From Chloroflexota bacterium (GTDB taxonomy: Bacteria > Chloroflexota > Dehalococcoidia > Lucifugimonadales > UBA3495), in the NCBI GenBank assembly GCA_028873965.1, contig JAPPMU010000024.1:82933-146932 (forward strand): a stretch of 64,000 bases of DNA, given 5' to 3'. Below the pieces are notes generated by a model. The model was given only the letters and a program-made list of their open reading frames with translations. It made no database searches and had not been told where the DNA came from. Shown here one piece after another: positions 8,982 to 18,245 of this stretch; positions within the stretch are counted from its first letter, which is position 1, and each line of letters starts with the position of its first letter. Made by a program: the position numbers and the translations under genes.

Positions 8982-9338
8982 ATGACGACTACCGTTGATT
9001 ACCATGCCGAACGGAGCTGGCATTTTCTGGAACTGGTGGATGATGAGGTGGAGCGTGGCGAGCTGGAAGAAGCCGGCAACAAGCTATGGGGCGCGGCGGC
9101 CCATGCCATTAAGGCAGTTGCCATAAGGCGCGGATGGCCTCACGGGGCGCACCGTGACCTGGAGGAAATCGTGATGCGCTTGGTTGATGACGAGGGCGCG
9201 CCACCAATTCTGTACACCTACTATGCGTTGGCAAACTGGTTTCACTCGCGGTTTTACGGTGGCCCGCCCGAAAAAAGCATTATTGACCACGGTAAAGGCC
9301 AGATAGCCGAATTCATCAGGCTGCTGGAAGGGCTTTAG
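8982..9338 (+). CDS. PaREP1-like (HEPN-fold) small protein
   Basis: I place the start at 8982 (MTTTVDYH, 118 residues) because AAGGA lies nine bases upstream; an ATG at 8973 overlaps that site. The body is all-helical and the segment EEAGNKLWGAAAHAIKAVAIRRG resembles PaREP1/PaREP8 proteins, which belong to the HEPN-like fold. No nucleotidyltransferase partner is adjacent. It is transcribed against its neighbours and its stop overlaps the hyuA stop by four bases. Function is unknown; an RNA-binding or toxin-like role would be inference from the fold only. Confidence 0.6.
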   Translation: MTTTVDYHAERSWHFLELVDDEVERGELEEAGNKLWGAAAHAIKAVAIRRGWPHGAHRDLEEIVMRLVDDEGAPPILYTYYALANWFHSRFYGGPPEKSIIDHGKGQIAEFIRLLEGL

Positions 9339-11341
9339 GCCGGCTCCAGCAGCAGGTTGCCGTAGGGGTCAACCTCGCCCGCCCATTCCGGCGGCACTAC
9401 GATGGTGGTGTCCAACTGGAGCAGCAGCGCCGGCCCGGCGATCCGGTTGCCGGTTTGCAGCCGGTCCCGGTCGTATAGAGTGGTATCAACGGCACCCTGC
9501 GCGAAGACAACTTCCACGTTGCCGACCGCCGCGTGAGACGCGTCGCTGCCGCAATCGGCGGCGGGTTCCAGCAGCGGCTTGTCCACCGCCAGCTCCAGCT
9601 TGAGCCGCAGGTTGACCACCTCGACGGGCAGCGCCCGGTCGGCGTACCCGAACCGTTGCAGATGGGCGGCGTAGAACTCCGAGGCAATGCTGCGGGTCAG
9701 GTCGCCCCGCCCGGTCAGCGACGGACAGTCCACGGTCAGCTCGAAAGACTGCCCCACGTACCGGACATCGAGGAACCGGCGCGACACCATGGAATCCGCG
9801 GGCAGCCCCTCCTTCACCAGTTCGGCTCGCGCCAGCTGTTCCATGCCATGGAATTCTTCCTCCAGGCGCGCTTTGTCCAGATCGTCCCCTCGCAGCATCA
9901 CGGTGCGGGAATAGTCCTTGACCACGTCCGCGATTGCGACCCCCAGCGCCGACAGGATCCCGGGATGGCCGGGCACCAGGACGCGCGGGATGCCCAGTTC
10001 CGCCGCCAGCTCGCAGGCGTGCATCGGACCCGCACCGCCGAAGGGGACCAGCGTGAACTCCCGTGGGTCATACCCCCGCTCCAGCGAGATGGCCCGGATG
10101 GCGCGCTCCATGTTGGAGTTGACCACGCGAATGATCCCCAGCGCCGTGTCGGTAGCCGACGCCCCCACACCGCCGGCCAGGTCCGTCATCAAAGCTTGCG
10201 AGCGTTCCTGGTCCAGCGTCATGCGTCCACCCAGGAACCCATCCGGACGCAGGCGCCCCAGGGTCAGGTTGGCGTCGGTGACCGTGATTCGGTCGCCCCG
10301 GCCGTAGCACGCCGGGCCCGGGTCCGCGCCGGCGGATTGCGGACCGACGACCAGAGCGCCGCCGGCGTCCACCCGTGCGATGGAGCCGCCGCCGGCTCCT
10401 ACGGTGTGGATCTCGATCATCGGCACGCTGACCGGATAGCCGCCGAGGTTCGCCGAGGTGGTCTCCTTGATGCGCCCGGGACACAGTGACACGTCGGTCG
10501 AGGTGCCGCCCATGTCCAACGTGATGATGTCAGGATACCCCGCCTGCACGCCAGTGTAGAACGCGCCCACCACGCCGCCGGCCGGCCCGCTGAGGATAGT
10601 GCGCACCGGCTGATCGGCGGCCAGGCTGGCGGTGATGCTGCCGCCCGAGGACTGCATGATGCGCAGCCCATGGCCCAGCGCCGATTCCAGCTGCGTCAGG
10701 TAACGCGCCATCACCGGGCCCACATACGAATTGACCACCACCGTGCTGGTGCGCTCGTACTCCCGGAACTCGGGCAGGATACGGGACGATATCGAGATGA
10801 ACGGCCGATTCGGTAGCCGCGCCAACCGTTCGGCCAGTATCTCCTCGTGAACCGGGTTGAGGAAGGAGAAGAGGAACGAAACGGCAACTCCGTCCACCTC
10901 GGATTCGTCAAGCAGTCCCACCAGGGCGTCAATGGATTCGGGGGTTAGATCGTCCAGGATGGTTCCCGTGTAATCGATCCGCTCCGGCAACCCGAAGCGC
11001 AACTGCCATGGCGCCAGGGGCTCGGGCCGTTCCATGGACAGGTCATACAGATCGGCGCGGTTCTGCCGGCCGATCTCGAGCACGTCCTCGAAGCCCATGG
11101 TGGTAACCAGGGCTGTGCGCCCACCCTTGCCTTCCAGCAGGGCGTTGGTTGCCACGGTGCTCCCGTGGATGAAGTCGGCGCTATCGACGTCAACCCCGGT
11201 GTCGCGCACGCCCGCCGTGATGCCCACCGACGGGTCGGCCGGCGTGGACGGGAGTTTGTGGACGGAAAGAACGCCGTCCCGGAGGACGGCGATATCAGTG
11301 AAAGTACCGCCGACATCTATGCCGACTACGGTGGTTGACAT
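9335..11341 (-). CDS. hyuA: Hydantoinase A / oxoprolinase family protein (HyuA)
   Basis: The 668-residue protein opens with VVGIDVGGTFTDIAVL, the phosphate-binding loop of the ASKHA ATPase fold, and continues with NALLEGKGGRTALVTT, LDMGGTSTDVSLCPG and FGGAGPMHACELAAELGI, all typical of HyuA. It is the ATP-binding partner of HyuB in hydantoin, 5-oxoproline or related ring opening. The hyuB gene lies downstream on the same strand with intervening genes, so the complex is split. Length is normal for HyuA. Confidence 0.92.
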   Translation of the reverse strand: MSTTVVGIDVGGTFTDIAVLRDGVLSVHKLPSTPADPSVGITAGVRDTGVDVDSADFIHGSTVATNALLEGKGGRTALVTTMGFEDVLEIGRQNRADLYDLSMERPEPLAPWQLRFGLPERIDYTGTILDDLTPESIDALVGLLDESEVDGVAVSFLFSFLNPVHEEILAERLARLPNRPFISISSRILPEFREYERTSTVVVNSYVGPVMARYLTQLESALGHGLRIMQSSGGSITASLAADQPVRTILSGPAGGVVGAFYTGVQAGYPDIITLDMGGTSTDVSLCPGRIKETTSANLGGYPVSVPMIEIHTVGAGGGSIARVDAGGALVVGPQSAGADPGPACYGRGDRITVTDANLTLGRLRPDGFLGGRMTLDQERSQALMTDLAGGVGASATDTALGIIRVVNSNMERAIRAISLERGYDPREFTLVPFGGAGPMHACELAAELGIPRVLVPGHPGILSALGVAIADVVKDYSRTVMLRGDDLDKARLEEEFHGMEQLARAELVKEGLPADSMVSRRFLDVRYVGQSFELTVDCPSLTGRGDLTRSIASEFYAAHLQRFGYADRALPVEVVNLRLKLELAVDKPLLEPAADCGSDASHAAVGNVEVVFAQGAVDTTLYDRDRLQTGNRIAGPALLLQLDTTIVVPPEWAGEVDPYGNLLLEPA

Positions 11342-11347
11342 CTGCTA

Positions 11348-11875
11348 CTAACTCTCTCCTGATTGATCGTCCGGCGCTATATCACTAGACGGGAAGCCCA
11401 GGGCTTCTTCGATGCGCCTGAACCTGGCTTCCAAGGTCAATCCGTCGCGTACGCGGCGCAGTTCAGCCTCGGCACGCTCGGCTCTTTGCCGTTCATGCTC
11501 CGTCTGTTGACGCTCACGCTCGGCTTGAGCCTGCAACTGCTCGGCCCGCATCTGAAGTTGACCTATCAGCTCCTGTGCCTCGCTCGCTTTTTGTTCCGAC
11601 TTCTTCGCAGCTTCAACCGCATTCTTGGCAGTCTCAGCCATTTCATCAGCACGCCGGCGCTCACGCTCGGCACGGTCGTCCCGCAACAGTCCCAGTACCA
11701 AAGCAAAACCTCCTAAACCGTTGCCGCTGAGAGCAATGGTCAATTGAACGACACCGGCTACGGTGTTGTACTGGATGGCCAACCAGGCCAGCGCCGCCAT
11801 AACCACCAGCGACGTAGTGTAGGCGGCAAATGCCAGTATATACAACTGCCGCCGTGGGTTCACCCAAGCGCTCAA
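11348..11875 (-). CDS. Membrane-anchored coiled-coil protein of unknown function
   Basis: No ATG start exists. Candidates are TTG at 11935, TTG at 11875 (one base after the alaX-like stop) and GTG at 11866; I chose 11875, giving 175 residues. From that start there are two hydrophobic segments near residues 10-31 and 37-62, then a long charged coiled coil (DRAERERRRADEMAETAKN through RAEAELRRVRDG). The architecture resembles the 204-residue protein at 51377-51991. Its role may be scaffold-like; I recognise no family. Confidence 0.6.
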   Translation of the reverse strand: MSAWVNPRRQLYILAFAAYTTSLVVMAALAWLAIQYNTVAGVVQLTIALSGNGLGGFALVLGLLRDDRAERERRRADEMAETAKNAVEAAKKSEQKASEAQELIGQLQMRAEQLQAQAERERQQTEHERQRAERAEAELRRVRDGLTLEARFRRIEEALGFPSSDIAPDDQSGES

Positions 11876-11876
11876 A

Positions 11877-12596
11877 TCAGTCGGCCAGGGCGATGCGCAG
11901 CCGCTTGTTGATCCGTCCTTTGCTCTCGTGGCCAACGACTTGGATGCGGCCCACCTCGCCGGTGTTGCGCACGTGGGTGCCCCCGTCGGCCTGCAGATCC
12001 AGACCCTGTATGTCGATAGTGCGGACTTCGGTGATCGCCGCAGGCAGGAGGTTGATCTTGGTGCGTATCAGGTCCGGGTGCGCATCGGCTTCGTGCCGGC
12101 TGAGAAAGCCCACGCCGATGTCCCGGCCTTCCGCTACCTCGGCGTTGATGCGCGCCTCGACCTCGTCGGCGAATTCGGCCGACATGTTTTCCAGCTCGAA
12201 ATCCATGCGCGCGCGGCCGGGCTGCATATCACCGCCCGTGACCAGCGCGCCGTAGTCTCGCCACACCACCCCACACAGGATGTGCAGGGCGGTATGCGTG
12301 CGCATGAGACGATAACGGCGCTCCCAGTCGATGGCGCCGTGCACCGCGGCTCCCACGGCCGGCCGGTCCGAGCCGTCGATGGCGTGCACGATGGAACCGC
12401 CCGCACGGGATGCCTTCGTAACGCGGAACTCCGCGCCCGTCGCGTCGGTCAGCGTTCCCACGTCGCAGGGTTGTCCTCCGCCTCCGATGTAGAAGGCGGT
12501 GCGGTCCAGCACCACGCCACCGTCATCCGTGATCGCCGTCACGGTGGCGTCGAACTCGGACACGTAAGCGTCGGTCAGGAACAGCAAATCGGTCAT
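11877..12596 (-). CDS. Alanyl-tRNA editing protein (AlaX type, long form)
   Basis: Start at 12596 (MTDLLFLTDAYVSEFDATV; 239 residues); the open frame upstream is non-conserved and crosses the promoter region. The N-terminal AlaRS-like barrel has FYIGGGGQPCDVGTL, and the editing site has the zinc-binding RTHTALHIL (His101, His105) and ADGGTHVRNTGEVG. The usual Cys of CGGTHV is Asp here; I recall this variant from other bacterial long-form AlaX proteins. It hydrolyses Ser (and Gly) mischarged on tRNA-Ala. It is divergent from dnaN across a symmetric promoter region. Confidence 0.88.
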   Translation of the reverse strand: MTDLLFLTDAYVSEFDATVTAITDDGGVVLDRTAFYIGGGGQPCDVGTLTDATGAEFRVTKASRAGGSIVHAIDGSDRPAVGAAVHGAIDWERRYRLMRTHTALHILCGVVWRDYGALVTGGDMQPGRARMDFELENMSAEFADEVEARINAEVAEGRDIGVGFLSRHEADAHPDLIRTKINLLPAAITEVRTIDIQGLDLQADGGTHVRNTGEVGRIQVVGHESKGRINKRLRIALAD

Positions 12597-12645
12597 GGTA
12601 GCCTCATCGTGGGTCGCAATGTGATTTTTCTGCGGAGCGCGCAAC

Positions 12646-12674
12646 ATTATAGCAAGCAACCCCCATGCTATAAT
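12646..12674. promoter_or_regulatory. Divergent promoter with mirrored -10 boxes inside an inverted repeat
   Basis: ATTATAGC (12646-12653) and GCTATAAT (12667-12674) are perfect 8-bp inverted arms separated by 13 bases. Each arm holds a consensus TATAAT, one for each strand: 12669-12674 on the plus strand, 33 bases before the dnaN ATG, and 12651-12646 on the minus strand, 50 bases before the alaX-like ATG. Each -10 lies where the other promoter's -35 would be, and no good -35 is visible. It could be an overlapping divergent promoter or an operator. Confidence 0.55.
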
Positions 12675-12707
12675 CTCGCCCAATCTCAGAGTACGGATTG
12701 ATGCGAT

Positions 12708-13868
12708 ATGCGCCTGTCATGTCTTCAGGAGAACCTGGCCCGCGGACTGGGTGTGGTGAGCCGGGCGGTGGCCAGCAGATCGACGCTGCCAATAACTCAA
12801 AACGTTCTGCTCCGGACCGATCAGGGCATGCTGATGCTGTCCGCCACCAACCTCGAAATCGCCATCACCACGTGGATCGGCGCGATGATCGAGGAAGAGG
12901 GGGCGATTACGGTTCCTCACCGCCTACTGGCAGACTGGGTCAACACCCGTCCCAGCGACCGGATTGACCTCGATCTGGGCGGATCCGATGCCGATGGCCC
13001 TGCCAGCGGGGGCAGTGTTCTGCACCTGGCCTGTGGTCGCGCCGTGACGCATATCAACGGAGCCGACGCCGCAGACTTCCCGCCCGTTCCCCAGGTCGAC
13101 ACCGGCACGGCCATTGACATCGACCCCAGCGTCCTGCGCTCCGGGATCAGCCTGGTGGCGTTCTCCGCCGCCACCGACGAATCTCGGCCGGTGCTGACCG
13201 GCGTGGAACTCAAGCTCAGCGAATCCAGCGTGGTGATGGCCGCCGCCGATGGCTTCCGCCTGGCGGTCTATTCCGGCCAGATTTCCCAGGCGGTGGACGA
13301 GGAAATCAAGGTGATCGTTCCGGCGCGAACCATGCAGGAAGTGCAGCGCCTGGCTTCGGAACAGAGCAGCCCCGTTCAGATGACCCTGTCCCCCGACCGC
13401 GGGCAGGCCATGTTCAAGCTGGAACACGTCGAGATCGTTTCCCAACTGCTCCAGGGCAGCTTCCCGAATTACGAGCAGCTCATTCCCGAGCGGTACGAGA
13501 CCCGAGCCGTGATGGAACTGGACGACCTGAAGCGCGCCACGCAGTCGGCGTCGGTCTTCGCCCGGGACGGCAGCAACATCGTCCGGCTGGAGATGATGCC
13601 CCAGGAAGCCAGCGACGGCGGCCAGCTCAAGGTTTCGGCGCGCTCCGAAGAGGTCGGCGACAGCCTGGACGAGCTGGACATCGATCAACTGGACGGGGCG
13701 GACGCCAAGATCGCCTTCAACGTTCGCTATCTCCAGGACATTGTGAACGTACTGGGCCGGGGCAAGGTCGCCATCGAGGTGACCAACTCCTCCAGCCCCG
13801 GCGTGTTCCGGCCCGCCGACTCCGACCGGTACGTACATGTGGTCATGCCGATGTACGTCCAATGGTAG
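12708..13868 (+). CDS. dnaN: DNA polymerase III subunit beta (sliding clamp)
   Basis: The 386-residue protein shows the three-domain clamp pattern: MRLSCLQENLARGLGVVSRAV with TLPITQNVLL in domain 1, the conserved FSAATDESRPVLTGVELKL in domain 2, and the C-terminal VFRPADSDRYVHVVMPMYV that forms the partner-binding pocket. It encircles DNA and tethers polymerases and repair proteins. The gene stands alone here; no dnaA, recF or gyrB is adjacent and I saw no DnaA-box cluster. The SRAP gene follows 12 bases later and may be co-transcribed. Confidence 0.95.
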   Translation: MRLSCLQENLARGLGVVSRAVASRSTLPITQNVLLRTDQGMLMLSATNLEIAITTWIGAMIEEEGAITVPHRLLADWVNTRPSDRIDLDLGGSDADGPASGGSVLHLACGRAVTHINGADAADFPPVPQVDTGTAIDIDPSVLRSGISLVAFSAATDESRPVLTGVELKLSESSVVMAAADGFRLAVYSGQISQAVDEEIKVIVPARTMQEVQRLASEQSSPVQMTLSPDRGQAMFKLEHVEIVSQLLQGSFPNYEQLIPERYETRAVMELDDLKRATQSASVFARDGSNIVRLEMMPQEASDGGQLKVSARSEEVGDSLDELDIDQLDGADAKIAFNVRYLQDIVNVLGRGKVAIEVTNSSSPGVFRPADSDRYVHVVMPMYVQW

Positions 13869-13880
13869 TCGCTTCTCGCC

Positions 13881-14585
13881 ATGTGCGGGCGATTCGGTCT
13901 CTTCGCTGATCTGGAGGACTTGGCCGATCATTTCGATTTCCGGGCCGAGCCCCTGCAGGCCTCCTATCTTCCACGCTGGAACATCCCGCCCACGTCACCC
14001 GTCCTGACGGTCCTCGGCAACGGCCATGCCCGCGCCGCCGGCATGATGCGCTGGGGGTTGATGCCCTCCCAAACCCGGAACGACAGGTCGACTCCGCGGC
14101 TCCTGTTCAACGCTCGGGCGGAAACCATCGACCGGCGCACGATCTTCCGCAACGCATTTGCGGCACGACGGTGCCTGGTGCCGGCCAACGGATTCTACGA
14201 ATGGCCGGCCGGAACGGAGCGAACCAAAACTCCCCAGTGGATTTCGCAACAGGACGGGCATCCCGTCGCCTTCGCCGGCATCTGGTACGCCGCGCAATCC
14301 CACGAAGAAGCCCCGGGCTCCTGCGTGATCATCACCACTGCGGCCAATAGCCTGGTAGCGCCCATTCACAACCGGATGCCGGTCATCCTGCCGCCCGAAC
14401 AGTTCGACGCATGGCTCTCCAGGCATACTGAACCCGCCGAACTCCTGGCATTGTTGGGCAGTCGGGATTGGCCGGACATGTCGGTCCGCGAGGTTTCGAC
14501 GGCGGCCAATCGGGTGGCCAACGATGGGCCGCATCTCATCGATGCCGATGAGCCGACCGGGTCGACGCAACGGCTGTTCCCGTAG
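13881..14585 (+). CDS. SRAP (SOS response-associated peptidase) family protein
   Basis: The 234-residue protein begins MCGRFG, so after methionine removal Cys2 becomes the N-terminal nucleophile that crosslinks to abasic sites in single-stranded DNA. The other catalytic residues are visible: Asn77 in FNARAET, Glu107 in NGFYEWPAG, and His163 in APIHNRMPVIL. WNIPPTSPV and MRWGLMPS are also conserved. YedK/HMCES-type proteins shield abasic sites at replication forks. Its position 12 bases after dnaN fits a replication-linked role. Confidence 0.93.
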   Translation: MCGRFGLFADLEDLADHFDFRAEPLQASYLPRWNIPPTSPVLTVLGNGHARAAGMMRWGLMPSQTRNDRSTPRLLFNARAETIDRRTIFRNAFAARRCLVPANGFYEWPAGTERTKTPQWISQQDGHPVAFAGIWYAAQSHEEAPGSCVIITTAANSLVAPIHNRMPVILPPEQFDAWLSRHTEPAELLALLGSRDWPDMSVREVSTAANRVANDGPHLIDADEPTGSTQRLFP

Positions 14586-14615
14586 CGCAAGCCTTCGCAA
14601 CCCGACCTTATCCGA

Positions 14616-16844
14616 TCAGTCGTTCGCGACCTCCGCGGCCTCGGCGGTCAGCTCCTGTTCGTCTTCGTCTTCATCGTCGGGCTCGTCGGCGACGGGTTCC
14701 GGCGGATGCAGCGGCAGGTCGATGGTCATCTCGGTGAACTCGCCCGGCTCGGACTCCACCATGATCTCGCCGCCGTGGCGGCGCACGATGTCGTTGCAGA
14801 TTGACAGCCCCAGACCCGTGCCCTTGTCCGTAGGCTTGGTGGTGAAGAACGGGTTGAACATCTTTTCGATGACTTCCGGCGGCATTCCGGTGCCGTTGTC
14901 CCGGATCTTGATGTGGACCCGGTCGTCGTCATGCCTGGTGGAAAGCCACAGCGTCGGCGAGTAGTCGGCCTCGCCTCCGTTTTCCGTCAGGGTCATGCGC
15001 TTTTCGTTGGTCGCGTAGCAACCGTTGTTGACGATGTTCAGGAAAACGCGGCCCAGGTCCTGCGGATTGACGTCAAGTTCGCCCATGGATTCGTCAAAGT
15101 CGTACTGCAAGTCCAGTTGGAAGTTGGGGTCCGTTGCCCGGACGCTGTGGTAAGCCAGACGGGCGTGTTCGTCCAGGAGGTTGTTGATGTTGGTCAGCTG
15201 GTGCCCCACCGATTCCCGGCTCATCATCAGCATGTCGTTGACGATGCGGTCGGCGCGGTCGCCGTGGGTGCGGATGCGCTCCAGGTTCTCCGTCAGGTCG
15301 CTGAAGATGTCTTCCAACAGGTCCCGCTGTTCTTCGTTGAGCTGACCGTCATCGCTCTCTTCCAGGGTTTCCTTCAATTCCTCCAGTAGATCTTCGGAAG
15401 CCTCGGAGAAGTTCTTGACGAAGTTCAACGGGTTGCGGATTTCGTGGGCCACTCCGGCGGTAAGCTCGCCCAGCGCGGCCAGCTTCTCCCGCATCACTAT
15501 CTGGCTCTGGGCGGTGTTGAGATCCGTGAGGGCCTGCTCCAGTTCGCCGTTCTTGCCCTGCAGTTCTTCGGCCAACTGCTCCACCAGGTTCAACCGCTGG
15601 ATTTCGATGGCATGCTGACGGAATACCTCCAGCGCCGCCGCCATTTCGGCCACTTCATCGCGACCCCTGATTTCCGCCCGGGCTTCCAGGTCTCCGCCGG
15701 CCATTTGCCGCATCCACTGCGACAGCATCTCGATGCGGTGCAGGAGTACCCGCCCCACGAACAGCCACGCGATCAGGATCGCGCCGACAACGCTGAAGCC
15801 GGTGATGGCCAGCAACAGCGTGCGGCCGGTGAAAATCGCCTGGTCCGAGGCCGCGGTGGCAACCTCCGCGCTGTCCCGGGCGGTCTGCACCAGGAACTCC
15901 ATCTCATTGAGCAGCAGCACGGCAATGTCGTGGTTGTTGGCCAGCAACACCACCTGGAGGTCCGCAAGTTCGAGCTGACGCGCGCGAAGTTCGAAACTGT
16001 TGCCGTCGCCCTGTCCCAATTCCAGCAAGCGGGTGAACAGGGGCGTCAATTCCGAGTGAATTTCGGCGCCCGTCAATCGGCTCAGGTTACGGTTGATGTG
16101 AAAGACCGAGGACTCGAACCGTTCTCGCAGGGGCTCGATCAGCGACGGATCGGACACCGTGCCGGCGCTGGCCAGAATTTGCGTGGCAATGTTCACATTG
16201 CTGTGAAGCTCGGACAGGTAGTGGAACCTGGTGAGTTCGTCTTCGGCCCGGTATGCCACTTCCTCCGCCACCGGTTCTCCCAATCCCCGGTAGCCGGTTA
16301 CCGTGTAAAACAGCTGGTCGTCTCTCGCCGGAGTGAGGATGTGGTCGAGTTGAAACCTCAGAGCAGTCAGCTCACCCTGTCGCGAGACCGCCCGGTCCCC
16401 CAGGGTAAACCTCTCCGATATCCCTTCCTTCATGTCACCAATGTTGATCAGCAGCGTGTCGGAGTAAGACCGTATGCGATCAAACCGCTCTTTCTCCGAG
16501 GCATCGGCCCTATCTTCCAGGACCGACAGTTGCTCCTGGAACGCTCGGTGGGCCTCGTTGATGCGGTCGATGACTACCGCTACCTCTTCCGGATCCGTGG
16601 CGGTGGGCAACGCCGCGGCGTCCGCTACCAGCGCGCTGCTGAATTGCGCAACGTCAAAGGCAGCGGCCAGGTCCGGGACACTGCGCTCGTTGACCCGGTT
16701 CTGAGCGTCGCCCACCTGGTCGAAGGAAAACCATCCCACCAGCGCCGCCGCGAAGGTCAGACAAACTGCACCTCCAAGCGCCAGGTACAACTGGGAAGAA
16801 ATGCGATAACGGAGTTCCAGGAATTTGGTCAGTGCTGCCATCAT
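14616..16844 (-). CDS. Membrane sensor histidine kinase with HAMP domain (TorS-like layout)
   Basis: 742 residues. TM1 is near 19-40, a helical periplasmic sensor spans about 41-338, TM2 is near 340-363, followed by HAMP (about 364-412), a coiled coil, HisKA with His467 in GVAHEIRNPLNF, and HATPase_c with the N box at 601-611, DNGTGM at 649-654 and GTGLGLS at 675-681. The C-terminus is very acidic. The gene overlaps the binding-protein gene by four bases (ATGA), so the pair is translationally coupled, as in TorT/TorS-type systems. The likely phosphoacceptor is the receiver-PP2C protein of the same cluster. Confidence 0.9.
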   Translation of the reverse strand: MMAALTKFLELRYRISSQLYLALGGAVCLTFAAALVGWFSFDQVGDAQNRVNERSVPDLAAAFDVAQFSSALVADAAALPTATDPEEVAVVIDRINEAHRAFQEQLSVLEDRADASEKERFDRIRSYSDTLLINIGDMKEGISERFTLGDRAVSRQGELTALRFQLDHILTPARDDQLFYTVTGYRGLGEPVAEEVAYRAEDELTRFHYLSELHSNVNIATQILASAGTVSDPSLIEPLRERFESSVFHINRNLSRLTGAEIHSELTPLFTRLLELGQGDGNSFELRARQLELADLQVVLLANNHDIAVLLLNEMEFLVQTARDSAEVATAASDQAIFTGRTLLLAITGFSVVGAILIAWLFVGRVLLHRIEMLSQWMRQMAGGDLEARAEIRGRDEVAEMAAALEVFRQHAIEIQRLNLVEQLAEELQGKNGELEQALTDLNTAQSQIVMREKLAALGELTAGVAHEIRNPLNFVKNFSEASEDLLEELKETLEESDDGQLNEEQRDLLEDIFSDLTENLERIRTHGDRADRIVNDMLMMSRESVGHQLTNINNLLDEHARLAYHSVRATDPNFQLDLQYDFDESMGELDVNPQDLGRVFLNIVNNGCYATNEKRMTLTENGGEADYSPTLWLSTRHDDDRVHIKIRDNGTGMPPEVIEKMFNPFFTTKPTDKGTGLGLSICNDIVRRHGGEIMVESEPGEFTEMTIDLPLHPPEPVADEPDDEDEDEQELTAEAAEVAND

Positions 16845-18130
16845 TTGTCTCCACTCCCCAAAACATCCTTCGGCAGGACATCCAGCGCAATGTATTGGCC
16901 TTCCTTCCCGATCATTGTCAGGAAGACCTCATCAGACCACTGGTTGCCCTCTTCCCGGCTGTAACTCAGCACAAGGCCGCTGATGTCGATAGGCCGATCG
17001 ATCCGGAGCACACTCAAAAAACAGTCCCGGGTCACAATGTCCCCGCACCGCTCCAGACCGGCTATGGCAAGGCGGCCGGCCAGATAGCCTTCCAGGGACA
17101 CGAACCCCGGCTCCACCTCGGGATCGTATTCTGTCAACGCTTCCTGGTAGGCGGCAACCACCGGGTTCGACGTATCCGTGGGAAAGGGAACCACCTGGGT
17201 GACAATCACACCCTCGCCACCGGCGCCCAGTTCCTCGGCCAGGGCATTGCTGCCGACGAATGAAACGGTCATGAACACCGGATTCATCCCTATCTCCCGA
17301 GCCCATGCAATGACCGCGGCTACCGGCTGGTAGGCGCCGATCACGATGACTGCTTCGGGATGTCCCTTCCGCACGTCCAGCAATCCGGTTTTCACCGCAG
17401 TAGTATTGCGCTGGTACAGGCCGACGGATACCGGCTCCAGGTCACGCCGGCGCAGCGCGGCGCTGGCGCCGTTGAACCCGGCCCTGCCGAAAGAGTCGTC
17501 CTGGTACATGACCGCGATGCGCTCGATGCCCAGGTCCTCGGTCAGGCGTTCGACCATCTCCTCGGTTTCCTGGTTGTAAGAAGACCGGAGGTTGATCACG
17601 CTTCGCAGATTGGGGTCCCGCAGGAACGCGGCTCCCGTGAAAGGCGCGATGTACGGCACTCCGGCGGCTTCCGCCACTGGCACCGCGGAACGCGACGTTG
17701 GCGTCCCGACCGCGCCGATCAACGCAAAGATATCTTCTTCGATGAGTTCCATGGTGTTGGAGATCGCAAGCTCCGGCTCGTAGGTGTCGTCGCGGGTCAC
17801 CAGCTCCAGGCGACGCCCGTTCACTCCGCCGGCCCGGTTGACTTCGGCGAACGCGGCCTGGATGCCGTGGTTCATGCCGGTGCCCAGTTGCCCGGCGGGG
17901 CCGGTGAACGCCGCAGACTGCCCGAATACTATGCGGTCGTCAAATACGCCCGGATCTTCGCGGTCCGGCGTGGGCGAGAAGGTTAAGTGCCGCGGCGTGG
18001 AAGTGGGCGCGGCAGCCGCCGGCGCCTCGGTAAGGGAGGCGTCCGCATCCGGGCCACACGCCGCCAGCCCCAGCAGACACACTGCCACGATGGTCCAGAG
18101 TGTCTTCGCGATACGATTGGTCCGGTACAC
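16841..18130 (-). CDS. Periplasmic binding lipoprotein (LivK/branched-chain amino acid type)
   Basis: I choose the GTG at 18130, which has AGAGG seven bases upstream, giving 429 residues; the open frame continues to 18199 without a good start. The N-terminus has a lipoprotein signal with lipobox LLGLAAC, then a low-complexity linker and a type 1 periplasmic binding fold: VFGQSAAFTGPAGQLG, GRRLELVTRDD, RIAVMYQDDSFGRAGF, AVIVIGAYQPV. No permease or ATPase lies nearby; instead it overlaps the histidine kinase gene. I infer it presents a small ligand to the kinase sensor rather than to a transporter. Confidence 0.85.
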   Translation of the reverse strand: MYRTNRIAKTLWTIVAVCLLGLAACGPDADASLTEAPAAAAPTSTPRHLTFSPTPDREDPGVFDDRIVFGQSAAFTGPAGQLGTGMNHGIQAAFAEVNRAGGVNGRRLELVTRDDTYEPELAISNTMELIEEDIFALIGAVGTPTSRSAVPVAEAAGVPYIAPFTGAAFLRDPNLRSVINLRSSYNQETEEMVERLTEDLGIERIAVMYQDDSFGRAGFNGASAALRRRDLEPVSVGLYQRNTTAVKTGLLDVRKGHPEAVIVIGAYQPVAAVIAWAREIGMNPVFMTVSFVGSNALAEELGAGGEGVIVTQVVPFPTDTSNPVVAAYQEALTEYDPEVEPGFVSLEGYLAGRLAIAGLERCGDIVTRDCFLSVLRIDRPIDISGLVLSYSREEGNQWSDEVFLTMIGKEGQYIALDVLPKDVLGSGDK

Positions 18131-18245
18131 CCGGTAGCCTCTAATGTGACCGGACGATGGCGCTACGGCGTTAGAAGCGGCAACCCGACAACTACCCACT
18201 ACCCGCGGATCGATGCGCTCGCAGTCGAAACCGGAATCGCCGGAA

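Noticed and set aside
12600-12707. Possible replication origin beside dnaN
   Set aside because: No cluster of DnaA boxes and no AT-rich unwinding region was seen; the palindrome explains the sequence as promoter-like.
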